Positions 1 through 11,723 of a stretch of 64,000 bases of DNA are shown here, one piece after another. Each line of letters starts with the position of its first letter. Positions within the stretch are counted from its first letter, which is position 1. The position numbers and the translations under genes are program-made. Source of the stretch: Rhodocollybia butyracea (taxonomy: Eukaryota > Basidiomycota > Agaricomycetes > Agaricales > Omphalotaceae); the NCBI GenBank assembly GCA_015501585.1, contig JADNRY010000099.1, positions 1 through 64,000 of the forward strand, given 5' to 3'. The notes under the pieces are model-generated. The model was not told where the DNA came from. It searched no databases and was given only the letters and a program-made list of their open reading frames with translations.

Positions 1-234
1 TGGTATTCATGATTCATGAGATGCGGCACATCATTGCTGCCTGTCTCCTCCTCGAGGATCCCGAGCCAACGGCAGATCTCTGCCGTCTGGATTTGAAACC
101 CTGACCAGCGGAGTATTGCTGGATAGTGCCAAGATAGATGGTGCCAAGACGAATTTTTATTAATTTAATTTAAAATTAAGAATCTCTCTCAAAAGCTTTA
201 CGATCACGTGGAAAGATATACGAATTGGCCCCTG

Positions 235-288
235 CGGGCAAAGCGATACATACGGGCAAAGCGATACATACGGGCAAAGCGATACATA
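235..288. repeat. 18-bp tandem repeat, three units
   Basis: Three consecutive perfect copies of the 18-bp unit cgggcaaagcgatacata lie just downstream of the 3' end of the GIY-YIG-like gene. The array is short and has no coding potential that I can see. It probably arose by replication slippage. Confidence 0.9.
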
Positions 289-336
289 GCGGACAACGAT
301 ACAAATGTAGCTACCAGTTATCATACAACTAAGCTA

Positions 337-919
337 CTAAGAGAGAAGGCTGTGAGCGTATAAGACCGTTAAAACCTGGCTGGGAGCCAGCGTAAACAAC
401 TCCGCGTGTCTTCGTTGGCCTGACGAAAGGTGAACGGAGCATAGCCAAAAAAAAAAATGAAAAACGTACAAGATTGGCACGGCGTGCGAGGTCGGTCGAT
501 GCAGAGGCTCTCAACGTATAGATGAAAAAGCGCCTCTAGATCGAAGAGGAGGTAGCACCGTGAAAAGAAAAAGGAAAAGAATGAAAGAAAATCGACGTAC
601 CCTGGCGCCGCCGGAAATTTACTGGTACGGTGTTTATTGGCACCCGCGCTGGGTTTGGACAAACTCGGTCGTGTTCGGCGAGTCTCCGATAGAAGTCTAT
701 CGTCATCCCAATCTTGACGATCCAATCCCCACCTGCGGTCCTCCCCTCGAATAGGATGTAGATGTACCCTCCGCCATCCGCGACAGAGACCACGCGAAGG
801 CTACGGCGTCGAAAAAGCTCCTGCAAGACATGAAAAGGACGTCGAGTCATTGATAGTAGGATGAGACTCGGAATTGGGGCTGCTTGGATCAGAGGTGGAA
901 CAGGGAGGGCGGGTTTCAA
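337..919 (-). CDS. GIY-YIG / T5orf172-like domain protein, three exons
   Basis: The predicted mRNA joins 919-601, 535-470 and 419-337 (319+66+83 = 468 nt, 155 residues plus stop). Both introns are GT-AG and the phases agree. An N-terminal leader of about 48 residues is followed by a GIY-YIG-like core: GGGYIYILFE (residues 49-58), VKIGMT (68-73) and an arginine near residue 79. The spliced second half gives EALFHLYVES and then a CxxC followed by QRRHAELF, the pattern expected for the T5orf172 (DUF1766) branch of the GIY-YIG superfamily. Family knowledge suggests DNA binding or nuclease-like activity, but the cellular role is not known. The domain is recognisable only after splicing, because the unspliced frame ends inside the first intron. 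It could be a transposon-derived or host gene. I am fairly sure of the domain and moderately sure of the start. Confidence 0.72.
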
Positions 920-2868
920 TTGAATAAGAGAGTGGGTACGAGAGGCGGCGCTCTAAGTTGGTAAAGCTCTCGGGGTTGAGTTAGATATGAGTGAGGGAGG
1001 ACAAACTACTCGTTTGGAGGGTAGGGAGGTATCGTTTCAAGTCGAATAAGATAACGACGGAGCACTTGCGAGAACAAGACTAGATGGGCTGCTCGGATAG
1101 AACGGGATGTCGCAGATGCAAGGCAATATCTTTCGAGAAGCAAGACTTGTGGCTATGATGAGAGAAGGTCGTCTTCGAGAAAGGATATATGGCTACATTC
1201 CGAGAACAAATCTGTACGAAGGGGAATCAAAAGTGATGCCTCCTCAGCAGCTTATACTGATCGCTCATAATTCGACTGCAAAGTAAATCTCAGTAACTAT
1301 TCCCCCGGGAGATGTAAACATGTCCCTTTTCAAGCAGGGGACCTCGTTTAAGATGTCTTGTATACATACTCACTTGCGCTTGGGACTTCCAAAAAACTCC
1401 TCCTGAGAGTCACTAAATCAAGGACTGGGAGGGTGGTGCCCAGCATCAAGGCGTAGAGTGTGCTCCTTCATCCGCGGCAGAGACAGGACGGCGGCGGCGA
1501 CGAATGAGTCGATTTAGAATGGCAGTAGGGCGTCGGGCCATAATGCCCTCTGATAAGTGGAAAGATAGTATTCCAGCAGATTACTGGACACTGTCTGGTA
1601 ACAGGCTTGGATCTTTGTGACTGGGCAGCACAATAGTGCTACCTGGGAGTAGGTCTGCTGCTGAATACCTTCTCTCCCATTTTAGACAGCAGTACTATGC
1701 CGCGAAGGGGAAGGAGAAGCCAGCACAATAACGCTGCTTCTCTTATATCCATGGCTACGAGCAGCCTCTCCCACCTCCCCCCCCCACAGCATTACTATGC
1801 CACGAAGGGGAAAGAGAAGGCAGCACAATGATCTTGTCTAGCCATCCCGCATGCGGCACCATGGAGGTGTCTGGGCCATGTATTTCTACCTGCTCTCGAC
1901 GTCACGAAAGGTCACGATTCGACATCACGACATCACGCCAGTGACTGTCTTGATGTCGCGACGTCACGACGACGTGACGTCCTGACTGTGCGACGGCACC
2001 TCGTCGTGATGCACCGACGTCACGACGTCGTGACATCGCGACGTCCGCATAAATTTTCTCAGTGGGCTTTTTTTATAACTTCTCATATTTTTCGCACTGT
2101 GTATAAGTCAGGAATATTTAAAATTTCAGCGTTGAGTATGAATTGAGGATTTTTAACAACATCTGCCGGGGATTATACAAAATTTTACAATTGCGATTGA
2201 ACTGAGCAATTGCTAGAGATTCGCGCCTCTTTCGCGGTCTGATAATTTAATAAAAATGCAGTATTTTCTACCAGGGAAAAATGTGAGTGTATGCTGAGTA
2301 ATTTGTACCTTTACTCAGCATAATCCTCGCATTTTCGGGCTGTGCAAATGGTCAATTCCTCGCAGTGTAGGCCCCAGAGGCTCTCCTCAAACCTGCTCTG
2401 AATTAGCATAAATTAGGATGCAATTTGGTACTTTCCTCAGTTCTTGTCTGTTTAGTGCGAGTTAGACTTCAAATATCAGCTCCCAGTCCAAACTTCTCCA
2501 AAGCTTAAATTGAGGTGCTGGCCGTGACAATTTAAGCACGCTGCACAAGCTAAGATAGCGCAGAAGGAGACTGTGTGATGCTGCACTGATGCATGATCCG
2601 GGGTGTGTATAAACCTGTTGGTTCAATCTCGCTTAAGCTGTCAACCTCATAGAGGGGACTGTAGCAGGCCTAGGGCGTGTATAGCTGCGCGCACTGGCTT
2701 GTGTTATCCAAATTAGCATGAACCAGGCACGAAATTGAATAAGGACAAACTGCAAACTTAAGAACAATTCAAGTGATTCAACTGGGGTGCTACAGTAATG
2801 CTATGTCATAAGAAGTCTGAGATACCCCGGCGCGGTAGATAGAAATAGTAGCAAAAAAAATAAAAGGA
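920..2868. other. Gene-poor stretch with short direct repeats
   Basis: I see no supported gene. Two related segments at 1688-1730 and 1786-1829 share a core ending in agcacaat. At about 1898-2045 there is a cluster of gacgtcacga-type motifs, including a perfect 16-bp palindrome at 2019-2034. The remainder is AT-rich filler. Confidence 0.6.
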
Positions 2869-4120
2869 TTAGTGAGGCATAAAGAAAGAGAGAAAAGGGA
2901 GAATATTATCCCAAGACTCCATCCCAGACCGTCTGAATGTACAACAGAAACTCTGCAGTGTGGACAAGTTTTCCCAGCTTGTTCTCAGCAGTGGAAGATA
3001 ACCCAAGATAGTGAAATGTAGGCAGAGAATGGGGCAGCCCGAGGGAGAAGTGGGTAGACATTGCCAGTCGATTTCAGGAGCCTGGAAACATTCCATGATC
3101 TGGAGTGTGTACTGCAACTTCATGTCTTGCAATGCTTGATAACGTGGGCCGTGGCTGAAGCGGTGGGCCCGGGGAGTACAGTGACCAGTTGACTTGTGGT
3201 ACCGTCGGGATAAGGGCAATTGTATTACTTCATGTACATACATTGTATGTAAGTAGCTTCTGCATGTAGCACCATTGGTTCTATAGGTAAGTACTCTACT
3301 AACACTGGCAGCTCAGCTGTCCCCAGCTGTCACATTAACCTAGTGGGTAAACCACAGACTCTTTGGAGTACTAGATACTTATTGCCAGTCAATGTCACCA
3401 AAGCACCATGCCCCGCACCACTAAAGGCGCAGGTACCTATTTAATTATCCAAGTAATTATCTCAAGTAGCGGGACTTTGTGATGATCTGCTTGTTGGACT
3501 AATAGTAGTAATACTTATTACTACTTAGCCTGTAATACTCATTACTCGCTGCTCACTTGGCACACTAGTAGCTGCACTAAGTTCATCCGCTGGGTCCGAC
3601 ACATGCTACTTATTTGAGGTTTTTACCAATACAACCAGACAGAAGGCCCCAATTGAAAAGATCCTCAACTTGAAATCCCAGTGCAAAGTCATGGATCTAG
3701 CGTTCCGACTTGCGCCTCCTGCTTCCAAGCCTCATTCTTGAGCTTAGGTGAATAATCAGAGCTCAGTATTTCATGGATTTGCTATCATTAGCTACCGATA
3801 CAGTCTCAGCTCTCCAGAAAAGCATTGCACAATGCCCATTTTAAGAACCTTATTATAGGTTACATAATAATATTCAGAAGGCCTCCGGGAAAATTAGGCA
3901 TCGATCACCGTAAGCCCTGAGCCGATGATCGGCAATGTCAATTTATAGGGCAACTAACTCTCGATTGCGATAACAAAAAGGTTATTTAGAACGGAAAAAA
4001 GGAAGGAGATAGAGGCCGGTTACTCTCCTAGTGGAGAGCGATCCCTTGTTTAAAGGATATTGAATTACTGTCTCTATTCTGCTAGTGATTCGAACTCTTG
4101 TTCTGAGTCTTGTCTCAGTT

Positions 4121-4865
4121 GGCGCGCACCACTCTGGGGCTGTCCCCACTCCAAGGCAAGTAACAGAAGAAAAGTACTTGTAATCGAGTCAAATGAAAAG
4201 GAAAAAGTACCGGATCCGATAAATTAGATCCGATATACAGAAACGTATTCGCATTGGACGAGTGAATTGCAACGCGCAAAGTGACGATGAGAAATGAAGA
4301 AGGAAGAATTAAAACGTACAAAATAAGACATGGTCCCGGTGAAACACATGAACATACGTCGCTGAGCGTCCCATGGAAACTCCTACTCAGGAATCACCTC
4401 GCCCAAATAAACCGCTACAAACCGCTACAATCAAAGCCAACAAGCGACAGACTCGAATTTGGGAAGCACTTACGTGGAATATGCAAATGTACTCTTTGCG
4501 TCTGCTCGCTTACAGATCGCGGTCGGTAGATCTTCGGTTAGAGTCTATGAGCTCTACCTTCTGCGCGCGCATCACTGGGGCTGTGCTCACCTACCAAGGC
4601 GAGTAACAGAAAAGAGTACTTGTAATGGAGTCAAATGAAAGAGAAAAACTACATGATGCGATAAATTACATCCAATATACAGAGACGTATCCGCATCGGA
4701 CGAGCGAATTGCAATGCAAATGACGATGAGAGTGAAGAAGGAAGAATTGAAAACGAACAAAGAAAAGACACGGCCTCGGTGAAACACATGAACATACGTC
4801 GCTGAGCGTCCCATATCAGAGACAATCTCCTGCTCAGGAATCACCTCGCCCAAATAAACCGCTAG
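4121..4865. repeat. Imperfect direct duplication, about 300 bp, two copies
   Basis: 4121-4420 and 4564-4865 are similar along their length. Both include the stretch gaaacacatgaacatacgtc and the segment ending in aataaaccgcta. The offset is about 443 bp. Small open frames exist on both strands in each copy, but none shows a recognisable domain or conserved splice structure. This is probably a local tandem duplication of a non-coding or decayed sequence. Confidence 0.75.
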
Positions 4866-7295
4866 AGAACAAAAGTCAACAAACGCCAGAATCGCGGTTT
4901 GGGAAGCGCTCACACGGAAAATGCAAATGCACTCAAGTTTCCGTTCTCTCCGAAATTGATGTTGACAGAGATCAAAGCGTGGTGGTGGATAATTGTTTGA
5001 GATCCCCCAACGCTGCTGAGAGTTCCCCCAGAAATAATAGTTTTGTTGTCACCGCGCGTAGAGTGTGAGGGCAGGGTAAAATTGACGTTCGGAGCGTGGT
5101 TGTGAGGCTGTCCGGAGGAGTAGGTGTCCAGTCTGGGATCCGGGATTTTCTTGGAAAGGTATGCCTCTAAATCCGGCTCGACATCACTGCACCCGCTGCT
5201 TGGTCGTAAACAGTTTCGGCAACGACATTCTGATTCATGTCGGCGGTGGTGCTGATGACGCTGTGAAGTATGAATGCTCCTGAAAGCCTGTGAAGATGGC
5301 GAGTCAGAGCGAGTTCGAGACAGACCAATCTAGGATCAAACCAACCTCGTCCTCATGATAAACATAGGCAGGACCCTCGGCATCAGATTCAGAGTCGCTG
5401 TGAACGCACATTGAACAGTAACATCGTTGTCGCGTTTTACGGCGACGACGATGCCAGATCTCCTCCGCACTCATTATGGCTTGGGCTCGAAAGAGTTTGG
5501 ATGGGGGATATTCGCTCAGCGGACTGTCGTATTTGTATCTGCCCACATCCTGCATACACGGGTACGTTCAACAGCTTTCGGTAGTTCCATTAACACCTCT
5601 ATTTTTGGATTCAAGCATATGTCGGTCTACAAAGAAGACCGTGCATTCAACAGATGAAAGTGAACAGCTATGAAGATAGCTCACCGAACGCAAGCGCTGT
5701 CATTCAATTGAACATGTAGCAGTTTTGAATGGGTGTTGTATCATCATGGCTTCGGGGTAAGATTGGAACTCGTTGGAAGAGTGCGGGAGGCTGATCAGAG
5801 GCCAATCGGGCGAGAGAATACCGAGGAGCCTCCATCCAGCTTGAATTGTGTTGAAATTCCGATTCTGTCCATCGGTGCGCGGTGTAAGCGTTTCTGAGCT
5901 CGAGTGAGGCCGTAAAAAAGACATGCGAGTGGCAGGAGAATCGGAGGTGCAGGAAAGCCAGGCAGAATGAGAAGGAGAGGCGAGATTTTCAGAACTCGAA
6001 TTTCATCAGTATTATGTCGCGTTTGAGAAGACCTGCTGAACAGAGGCGTCGACGTAGAACAATTTTCGCTGGCGTGCGACCGATTAGCGCTTAGCGCTTA
6101 CAAGTTCGGCCCGTTATTCCTTGAGGAACGTGACTCAGACTGCTTCTGCCGCATCTGCAACCACAGTGACCTCTGCGAATTGGAACTCTTCCTTTGATTG
6201 AAGCCCTAGTGAAGCTTTGAAGTTTGGCGGAAAACTTGCTTACCGTGGCGGCCTTAATTCCTTCATTTTTAGGAAGAAAAGACGAAGCCTGAGACTAGAG
6301 CTTCTTCCATGAAGCGCACAGAACCATCGACCTGGCGAACATTAAAGACGGTTGAAGATCTGCGTTGAGCTGTACAGGAAGCACGTAAAGAGGAGACAAG
6401 ACTGTTGCAGATCCATAGTGCACTTTCAAGGTCAAAGGTCAAATTTAGGGTAACGGAAGCTCGATTTCCTCAACGCGGCCTTGACTTTTAGAGGAACATG
6501 CGGAGGTGTATAGCACTGTTTCCACCAGAAGGAATTTCGAGCTTCATAAATTCAGGTTTGCTTCCGGAGGAAAAGAACTGCGGAGATTCGAGGCAGAAAA
6601 AGGGCTGTCCGCCTGGATATGAGGAAACTTAACGTTCAGGAATACGAACGCCTGCGGTTTTCACCTTCTTTTTGGCATAGTTTGGTGTCCAGACAGTGAA
6701 CAACAACGGTAGTTGGACTCGGTCTCGTTTTCAGCAGCACCATATCGACCAGAAGCCTTTCGCGACTCCCTCTTCCAAGTAAGGTGTGTTCCGCAACTCG
6801 GCCGCGCACGTCGTCTTGACTCATTAGACTCATCGCTGATGATTCCGTTCGGTTACTAACTCTATTATAGTAAGTGTTTGCTCCTCCATCTACGTTCAAG
6901 CTTCGTACATAAATCTCACTGATCACCTGCACCTTTAGGGATTCGGTCATAGCAAACTACTACGTGGCGAGTTAGAATCGAACATCTGTTACAAATTTAG
7001 CACCTCACTAGACTCTACAGTTTGCCCTTCAAGTACGTGACTGAGGATGCATTCCTTCCTGAGCTCGCTCTTACTCTCCTAATGCCTTCCCCAGCTGCAT
7101 TCCACTTATTAACCTAGGTAACTTTGGTCTGATTCGTGCCTCTTCGGCTAATCTCGTCATTGCGCGAATGCTCCTACGCCACCACCACGTACTTGATTAC
7201 ACACCAGAAACCTTCGACACCTTAATGCTCTGTTGGCACTGTTAAAAGGGCAGACGTGCTCGCATTCTCCTGGTTACGGTTTCGCCTTCGTTGCA
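4866..7295. other. No supported gene
   Basis: Several open frames of 60-104 codons exist on both strands, for example 5304-5555 and 6636-6950 on the minus strand. None has a recognisable domain, a consistent set of introns or a paralogue in the window. The last few hundred bases are presumably the promoter side of the SMP-30-like gene, but I see no specific element. Confidence 0.5.
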
Positions 7296-8371
7296 ATGTA
7301 TCCGTCTCTCCTTTCAGCAGTAGTAATCATCACTCTCGCTGGTAGTGGCCTTTGCGACACGCCCAGTACCAACAGTATGCCACTTCTCGTTTTCTAACTC
7401 AGTAAACTGATTCCAAATTCTCTTAGCCCTGAACATCGAAACTATACACCATTTCTCCACAAATATCAGTCTCGAAAACCTCGTCGTTCGACGAACCGGG
7501 GAGATCATCGTAGGTTTCGACAATTTCCCTACCATTTACCAAATCGAACCAGAAATCAACGGAACCGCGACTTACATCCATACATTCGAAGGCTACGTCG
7601 ATATCCATGGTATGGTCGAAGTGACACCCGACCAGTTCATGGTCACCACTGGTAATCTGTCTCTGGTCACCCACATCGACGTCCCGGGATCCTGTTCAGT
7701 CTGGCACGTCAATATGACTGGGTTCCCCGAGCACCTCGAGGTCAAAAAAGTAGCCGACTTCGCCGATTCCCGGATTTTAAACGGCATGGCGTTGCTTGAC
7801 GAGGAAAAGGGACTGGTCTACGTCGCGGATAGCCGAGTGGGCGTCGTGAACATCCTGAATGTCAATACCGGAGAACACTTTGTGGCTATCAACAACTCGC
7901 TCACGAACCAGCCTCCAGGTGCATCGGATATTTCCAACTGTGTGCATGGGGTCCACATCTTTCCAGCCCGAAGGCGATTGCCAGAGATACCTTTACTTTT
8001 CCAACTTTGCGCAAGGTATCATCGGGCGAGTCCCCATCGACGAAAATGGTCTTCCTGAAGGAGACGCAGAGGTTGTGGTATCGGGTTTGAACACGCCCGA
8101 GGATTTTGTTCTCGATAAAGCTGGAAATATTTTCTTGGCTTTGTTCGAGTCGAACGAGGTCATTCGGATAGACGGAGAGACCAAGGAGATTACGGTGCTA
8201 GCTGGAAGTCCAGATAGCTCAACTTACAAATGGGCTTCCGCAGTAGAATTTGGAAGGAGACGAAGTGATAAAAGCGATCTTTACTTCGCCATAAATGGAG
8301 GCTTTTTAGAGCCTGATAATGTTGGGGGCGCACTCTTCAGGATTCCTCTGGGAGATCTCACTGTTGTGTAG
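7296..8371 (+). pseudogene. SMP-30/gluconolactonase-like secreted beta-propeller, one apparent frameshift
   Basis: Exon 1 (7296-7365) encodes a signal peptide starting MYPSLLSAVVIITLAGSG. A 61-nt GT-AG intron follows, and exon 2 starts at 7427. The joined protein begins TLNIETIHHF, then runs through blades containing SLENLVVR, VEVTPDQFMVTTG, YLYFSNFAQGIIGRVPI and NTPEDFVLDKAGNIFLALFE. This matches the fungal SMP-30/LRE-like six-bladed propellers, a group that includes secondary-metabolism enzymes related to asR5; any catalytic role here is inference. The reading frame changes by one base near 7963-7967, in tttccagccc, just before QPEGDCQRYLYF. The exon total is one base over a multiple of three. 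An unusual 85-nt intron at 7882-7966 could also restore frame but would remove conserved residues. A truncated paralogue lies at 11,159-11,589. The gene converges on the F-box gene, whose stop lies 124 bp away. Confidence 0.68.
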
Positions 8372-8495
8372 TTTTCTTCAGACGATGATGCTACTTATAT
8401 CGCGTTGGAGTTGGTATAAACAGTACTAGTTGGTAAATACGACAAAACACTTGAATGTAGAAGTTGCATACTACTGACCGCCTTACAACGTCGCC

Positions 8496-10343
8496 TTACA
8501 CTTCAGCCAGCATCCGCCACCGGGGCCCAGGGATGTCCGACACCTCCAATTTGCACTTTTCACATGTACCTTCCGCTAGATCATCCCGACATGTACATTC
8601 TAGTGCTAGATCGTCTTGAATGTAGTGTAGCCTGGCACCATCCATTGCATCATAACCTTGAGGGTCGTACTTGTCATGGAATCCACGCTCCCTGGGTGCA
8701 GATGAAAGCAGTCAGATATATCCCTGGAGAAAGAGAGTAAACAGGAACTGACCAGTATTTCTGCAGCGCATTCTCCAATTTCGGTGTCGATTCCTCCAAA
8801 TTCCTCACATATAGCCCGTTGAACGTCAAGTCGGGCCACAAGCAATATAGATGCTTGCCATTCCAAAAGTTCATAACCACCGTTGAATGGTAAGTGAGTA
8901 CGAAATCAGCCGGGTAAAACTTCTCTAGTTCAGGCTTTTTGTAAATTGTCACCAAATCAATGCCTGGTCCCCCCAAGATAGGATTAACGAAGTGTTCATA
9001 TTGAGAATCGGACTCAGGATAAAGCCCATCGAAGCCGGTGTCACCCCCAGACCGCTCCTCATCGTACACGAATTGGCATTGGTGTATGAGAAATCTTCGA
9101 ACTCGGTCAGCTTCAGCTTCACGGACAATGATATCAAGATCTCCAGGTTCCCAATCTCCAGGACAAAGCAGTGACAAAGCGAATGATCCACCCACGATAG
9201 TTTCTGTAGTTTGCAATAAGACTTGGAACGCTGATAACATACGAGCATCTCCAAACCACCGTGAAAGCCCATTGCGAAGTCGACGAGAGAGATGGGAAGC
9301 CAGCGCATTGGCAAAGTACTTGCAGGTTGCTCGTAAAGACTGGAGACTACGCATGTCGAGAGCTCGGCATGTGATTTCGAGAAGTTCTGGAATTCGCAGG
9401 ACGCGTAGAATCCCACCGAGATTTGGACGCCAGTAGATGTACTGCCCCCATTTGATAAGAGCAACCATAGCATACTTTTGGTGATGGAAGTTCGAATGAA
9501 AGAGTGAAAGGCTCTTTGGAAGATCACGCAATTGGACTGCAGGGACATCGGGTGTCTTCTAACCTCTGGCGAGCAAAGAACAACTACTGGATATTCAAGC
9601 TGTTGAAATTGGCTCACAGGATAAAAAAATAATCACCTTGGGTTCTACGTTCAGGACTGAATACTACATCCTCGAATTGGAAGAACACGTGTGTCTCGGG
9701 AATATGTCCCTTCTTGAGGACTTCTTCAAAGGGCTCTTGAAGACAGACTTCTCCAGAGAGGGTCCAGGAATGTTCATGCGGAGAGATTTCGTTGGAAACA
9801 GGGTGAATAGTCATGATGACGAGTGGTATATATGCTTCGTAGCTGTCTGATTTGAATGGAGCGAGGGAGGGGCGCGCTATCCCTATATAGGAGAACATAT
9901 ACTATTAGATGATGAACTTACATCGGTTTCAAACACGTACCATAGGTAAGGTCGAATTTCCTATCTACGTCCGTCCACTTTTGAATGATAGAGATGTACT
10001 CTCTATCGCGACATTCGTCGGGAATATCAACTTCAGAAACGCCGAAATGGGAAAATTTGAGGAGTGGCAGCTGCGTTGCGTCTGGTGCTATAGCTCCATG
10101 AGTCGTCTTGATACCTTCAAGAGCAATGGAGTCTAAGAGCTCTGTCGGATTCTGCCGCCAAGCCCGCATTCCGAAGCTACCCTGAATTACTTTATGTTCA
10201 GCTTCGAGTTCAAGGAGCACAGACCACCTGGGACGACTTACTGTAGTGCGGTAATAGTACTTAGGCCACCGGAGTTCGAACGAGCTTTTGGGTAGAGTGT
10301 TTATATCAAAGTTGAAGCGTTCGTCGGGATGAGGGACGGCCAT
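8496..10343 (-). pseudogene. F-box protein with nucleotidyltransferase-like motif, copy A, one frameshift
   Basis: Five exons are predicted: 10343-10242, 10181-9941, 9846-9637, 9583-8753 and 8691-8496, all with GT-AG introns of 50-94 nt and the same phases as intact copy B (11,724-13,534). The exon sum is 1580 nt, two above a multiple of three. Alignment with copy B places a one-base deletion near 9548-9556, before QLRDLPKSL. The N-terminal 180 residues are unrecognised. The middle carries an F-box-like helix run (RIPELLEITCRALD), and the C-terminal half holds VGGSF followed by GDLDI, the spacing seen in minimal nucleotidyltransferase folds. The last exon is longer than in copy B and contains the cysteine-rich run CTCRDDLAEGTCEKC. 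The single-base break may be real decay or an assembly error. Confidence 0.66.
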
Positions 10344-10639
10344 TGGTAGGTAGGTAGTGTTGGTATGAATCTATGGTCAGTACTAATTTCATCATAATTT
10401 TATGCGAAAGCGGTCAGGTGACAGTTGTTAAGGGTAGGTCAAGTCCCGTTTTGTCTCCTTCACTACCTAGCTTCTACAGACACTACTTTCGCTATTTTGA
10501 TGGTACATAATCGAGGCAAAAATCCTCCCAAGAGTCCACTAGGTAAGGAGCTTCTATTAAATCATCAACTTTACCGCGTTACTTCGTCCATAGCAGAGGC
10601 GGTTGCAACATTAGCTGAGGCCAATCGCTCAAACTGATT

Positions 10640-11158
10640 TTTTGTCTGGCAAGTGTGACGCTGGATGTAACAGAGTGAACCTGAGTGAGCATCGGTATCG
10701 GAAATTCCAGACGGAAAACTAGAGATGTACCCTTTCTTCATCGCAACGCCGCCATTTAACGTTTAACCCCTCTTTCAAAAACATCTTCAGTTGATGAAAG
10801 TCCTCTGCATGTGCACTTTGAGAAACGAACCGAACCGACTGGAGTTGTTGTGAAGTCTCGCAATTGCGCATAAGCCAAGATAAGGCTAGATTTGATTATT
10901 TGGCTCGTTAAACCGTCTGTAGCATTGATACAGTTGACTAGAGTTAGATGCTCTAGCTAATAATAGAAAATGGGTTCCTACCCGTTAGTAGCCTCCTTAT
11001 GCTGACCAAGTCGGGAAGGATGAGCAGCTGTACAAGTTCATTGCCGACCATTGCTTTATCGATTACTACTATAAGTTCTCGCAACGATTTAGAGAGGAGC
11101 TTCACACAAGATCCTAACGATCTGGAAGGAATATTGCAGCTCCGAAGCGAAATACGCG
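10640..11158 (-). pseudogene. 3' fragment of F-box/LRR gene (first tandem copy)
   Basis: This stretch matches the 3' coding part of the intact F-box/LRR gene (about 13,783-14,305), including the segments corresponding to LRELIVIDKA and GLTSQMIKSR. Flanking non-coding similarity continues to about 10,410 (against about 13,575). The match stops abruptly at about 11,158, where the sequence switches to the SMP-30-like gene in the other orientation of coding. It therefore lacks the F-box and start codon and cannot make the full protein. It marks the junction of the tandem duplication. Confidence 0.8.
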
Positions 11159-11589
11159 AGTGGGCGTCGTGAATCTCCTGAATGAATGTCAATACTTACC
11201 AGAGAACACAATACTTACCAGAGAACACTTTGTAGCTATCAACAACGCGCTCACGAACCAGCCTGCAGGTGCATCGAATATTTCCAGAGGTTGTGGTGTC
11301 GGGTTTGAACACACCCGAGGATTTTGTTTTGGATAAAGCTGGGAATATTTTCTTGGCTTTGTTCGAGTCGAACGAGGTCATTCGGATTGACGGAGAGACC
11401 AAAGAGATTACGGTGCTGGCCGGGAGTCCAGATAGCTCAACTTACAAATGGGTATCTGCGGTAGATTTTGGAAGGAGGAGAAGTGATAAAAAAGATCTTT
11501 ACTTCGCCATAAACGGAGGCTTTTTGGAGGCTGATAATGTTGGGGGTGCGCTGTTCAGGATTCCTCTTGGAGATCTCGCTGTCGTGTAG
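11159..11589 (+). pseudogene. Truncated SMP-30-like gene (second tandem copy)
   Basis: The segment starts at gtgggcgtcgtgaa, which matches position about 7,840 of the full SMP-30-like gene. It then has a small internal tandem duplication (aatacttaccagagaacaca), and a deletion that joins tatttccag to aggttgtgg. From there it continues nearly identical to the end of the gene (NTPEDFVLDKAGNIFLALFE through the stop at 11,589). Signal peptide and first blades are absent, so it cannot encode a complete propeller. The 3' half is well preserved, which suggests a recent duplication. Confidence 0.82.
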
Positions 11590-11723
11590 TTTTCTTCAGA
11601 CGATGATGCTATTTAAGTATATCGCGTTAGAGTTGGCATCGGTACTGACAGTAATAGTTGGTAAACACGACAAAACACTTGAATGTAGAAGCTGCATCCT
11701 ACCGACCGCCCCACAACGTCGGC

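Noticed and set aside
2869..3243. 124-codon minus-strand open frame
   Set aside because: No recognisable domain, no paralogue and no splice context.
8992..9436. Plus-strand open frames of 60-132 codons
   Set aside because: Antisense shadows of exon 4 of the F-box/NTase-like gene.
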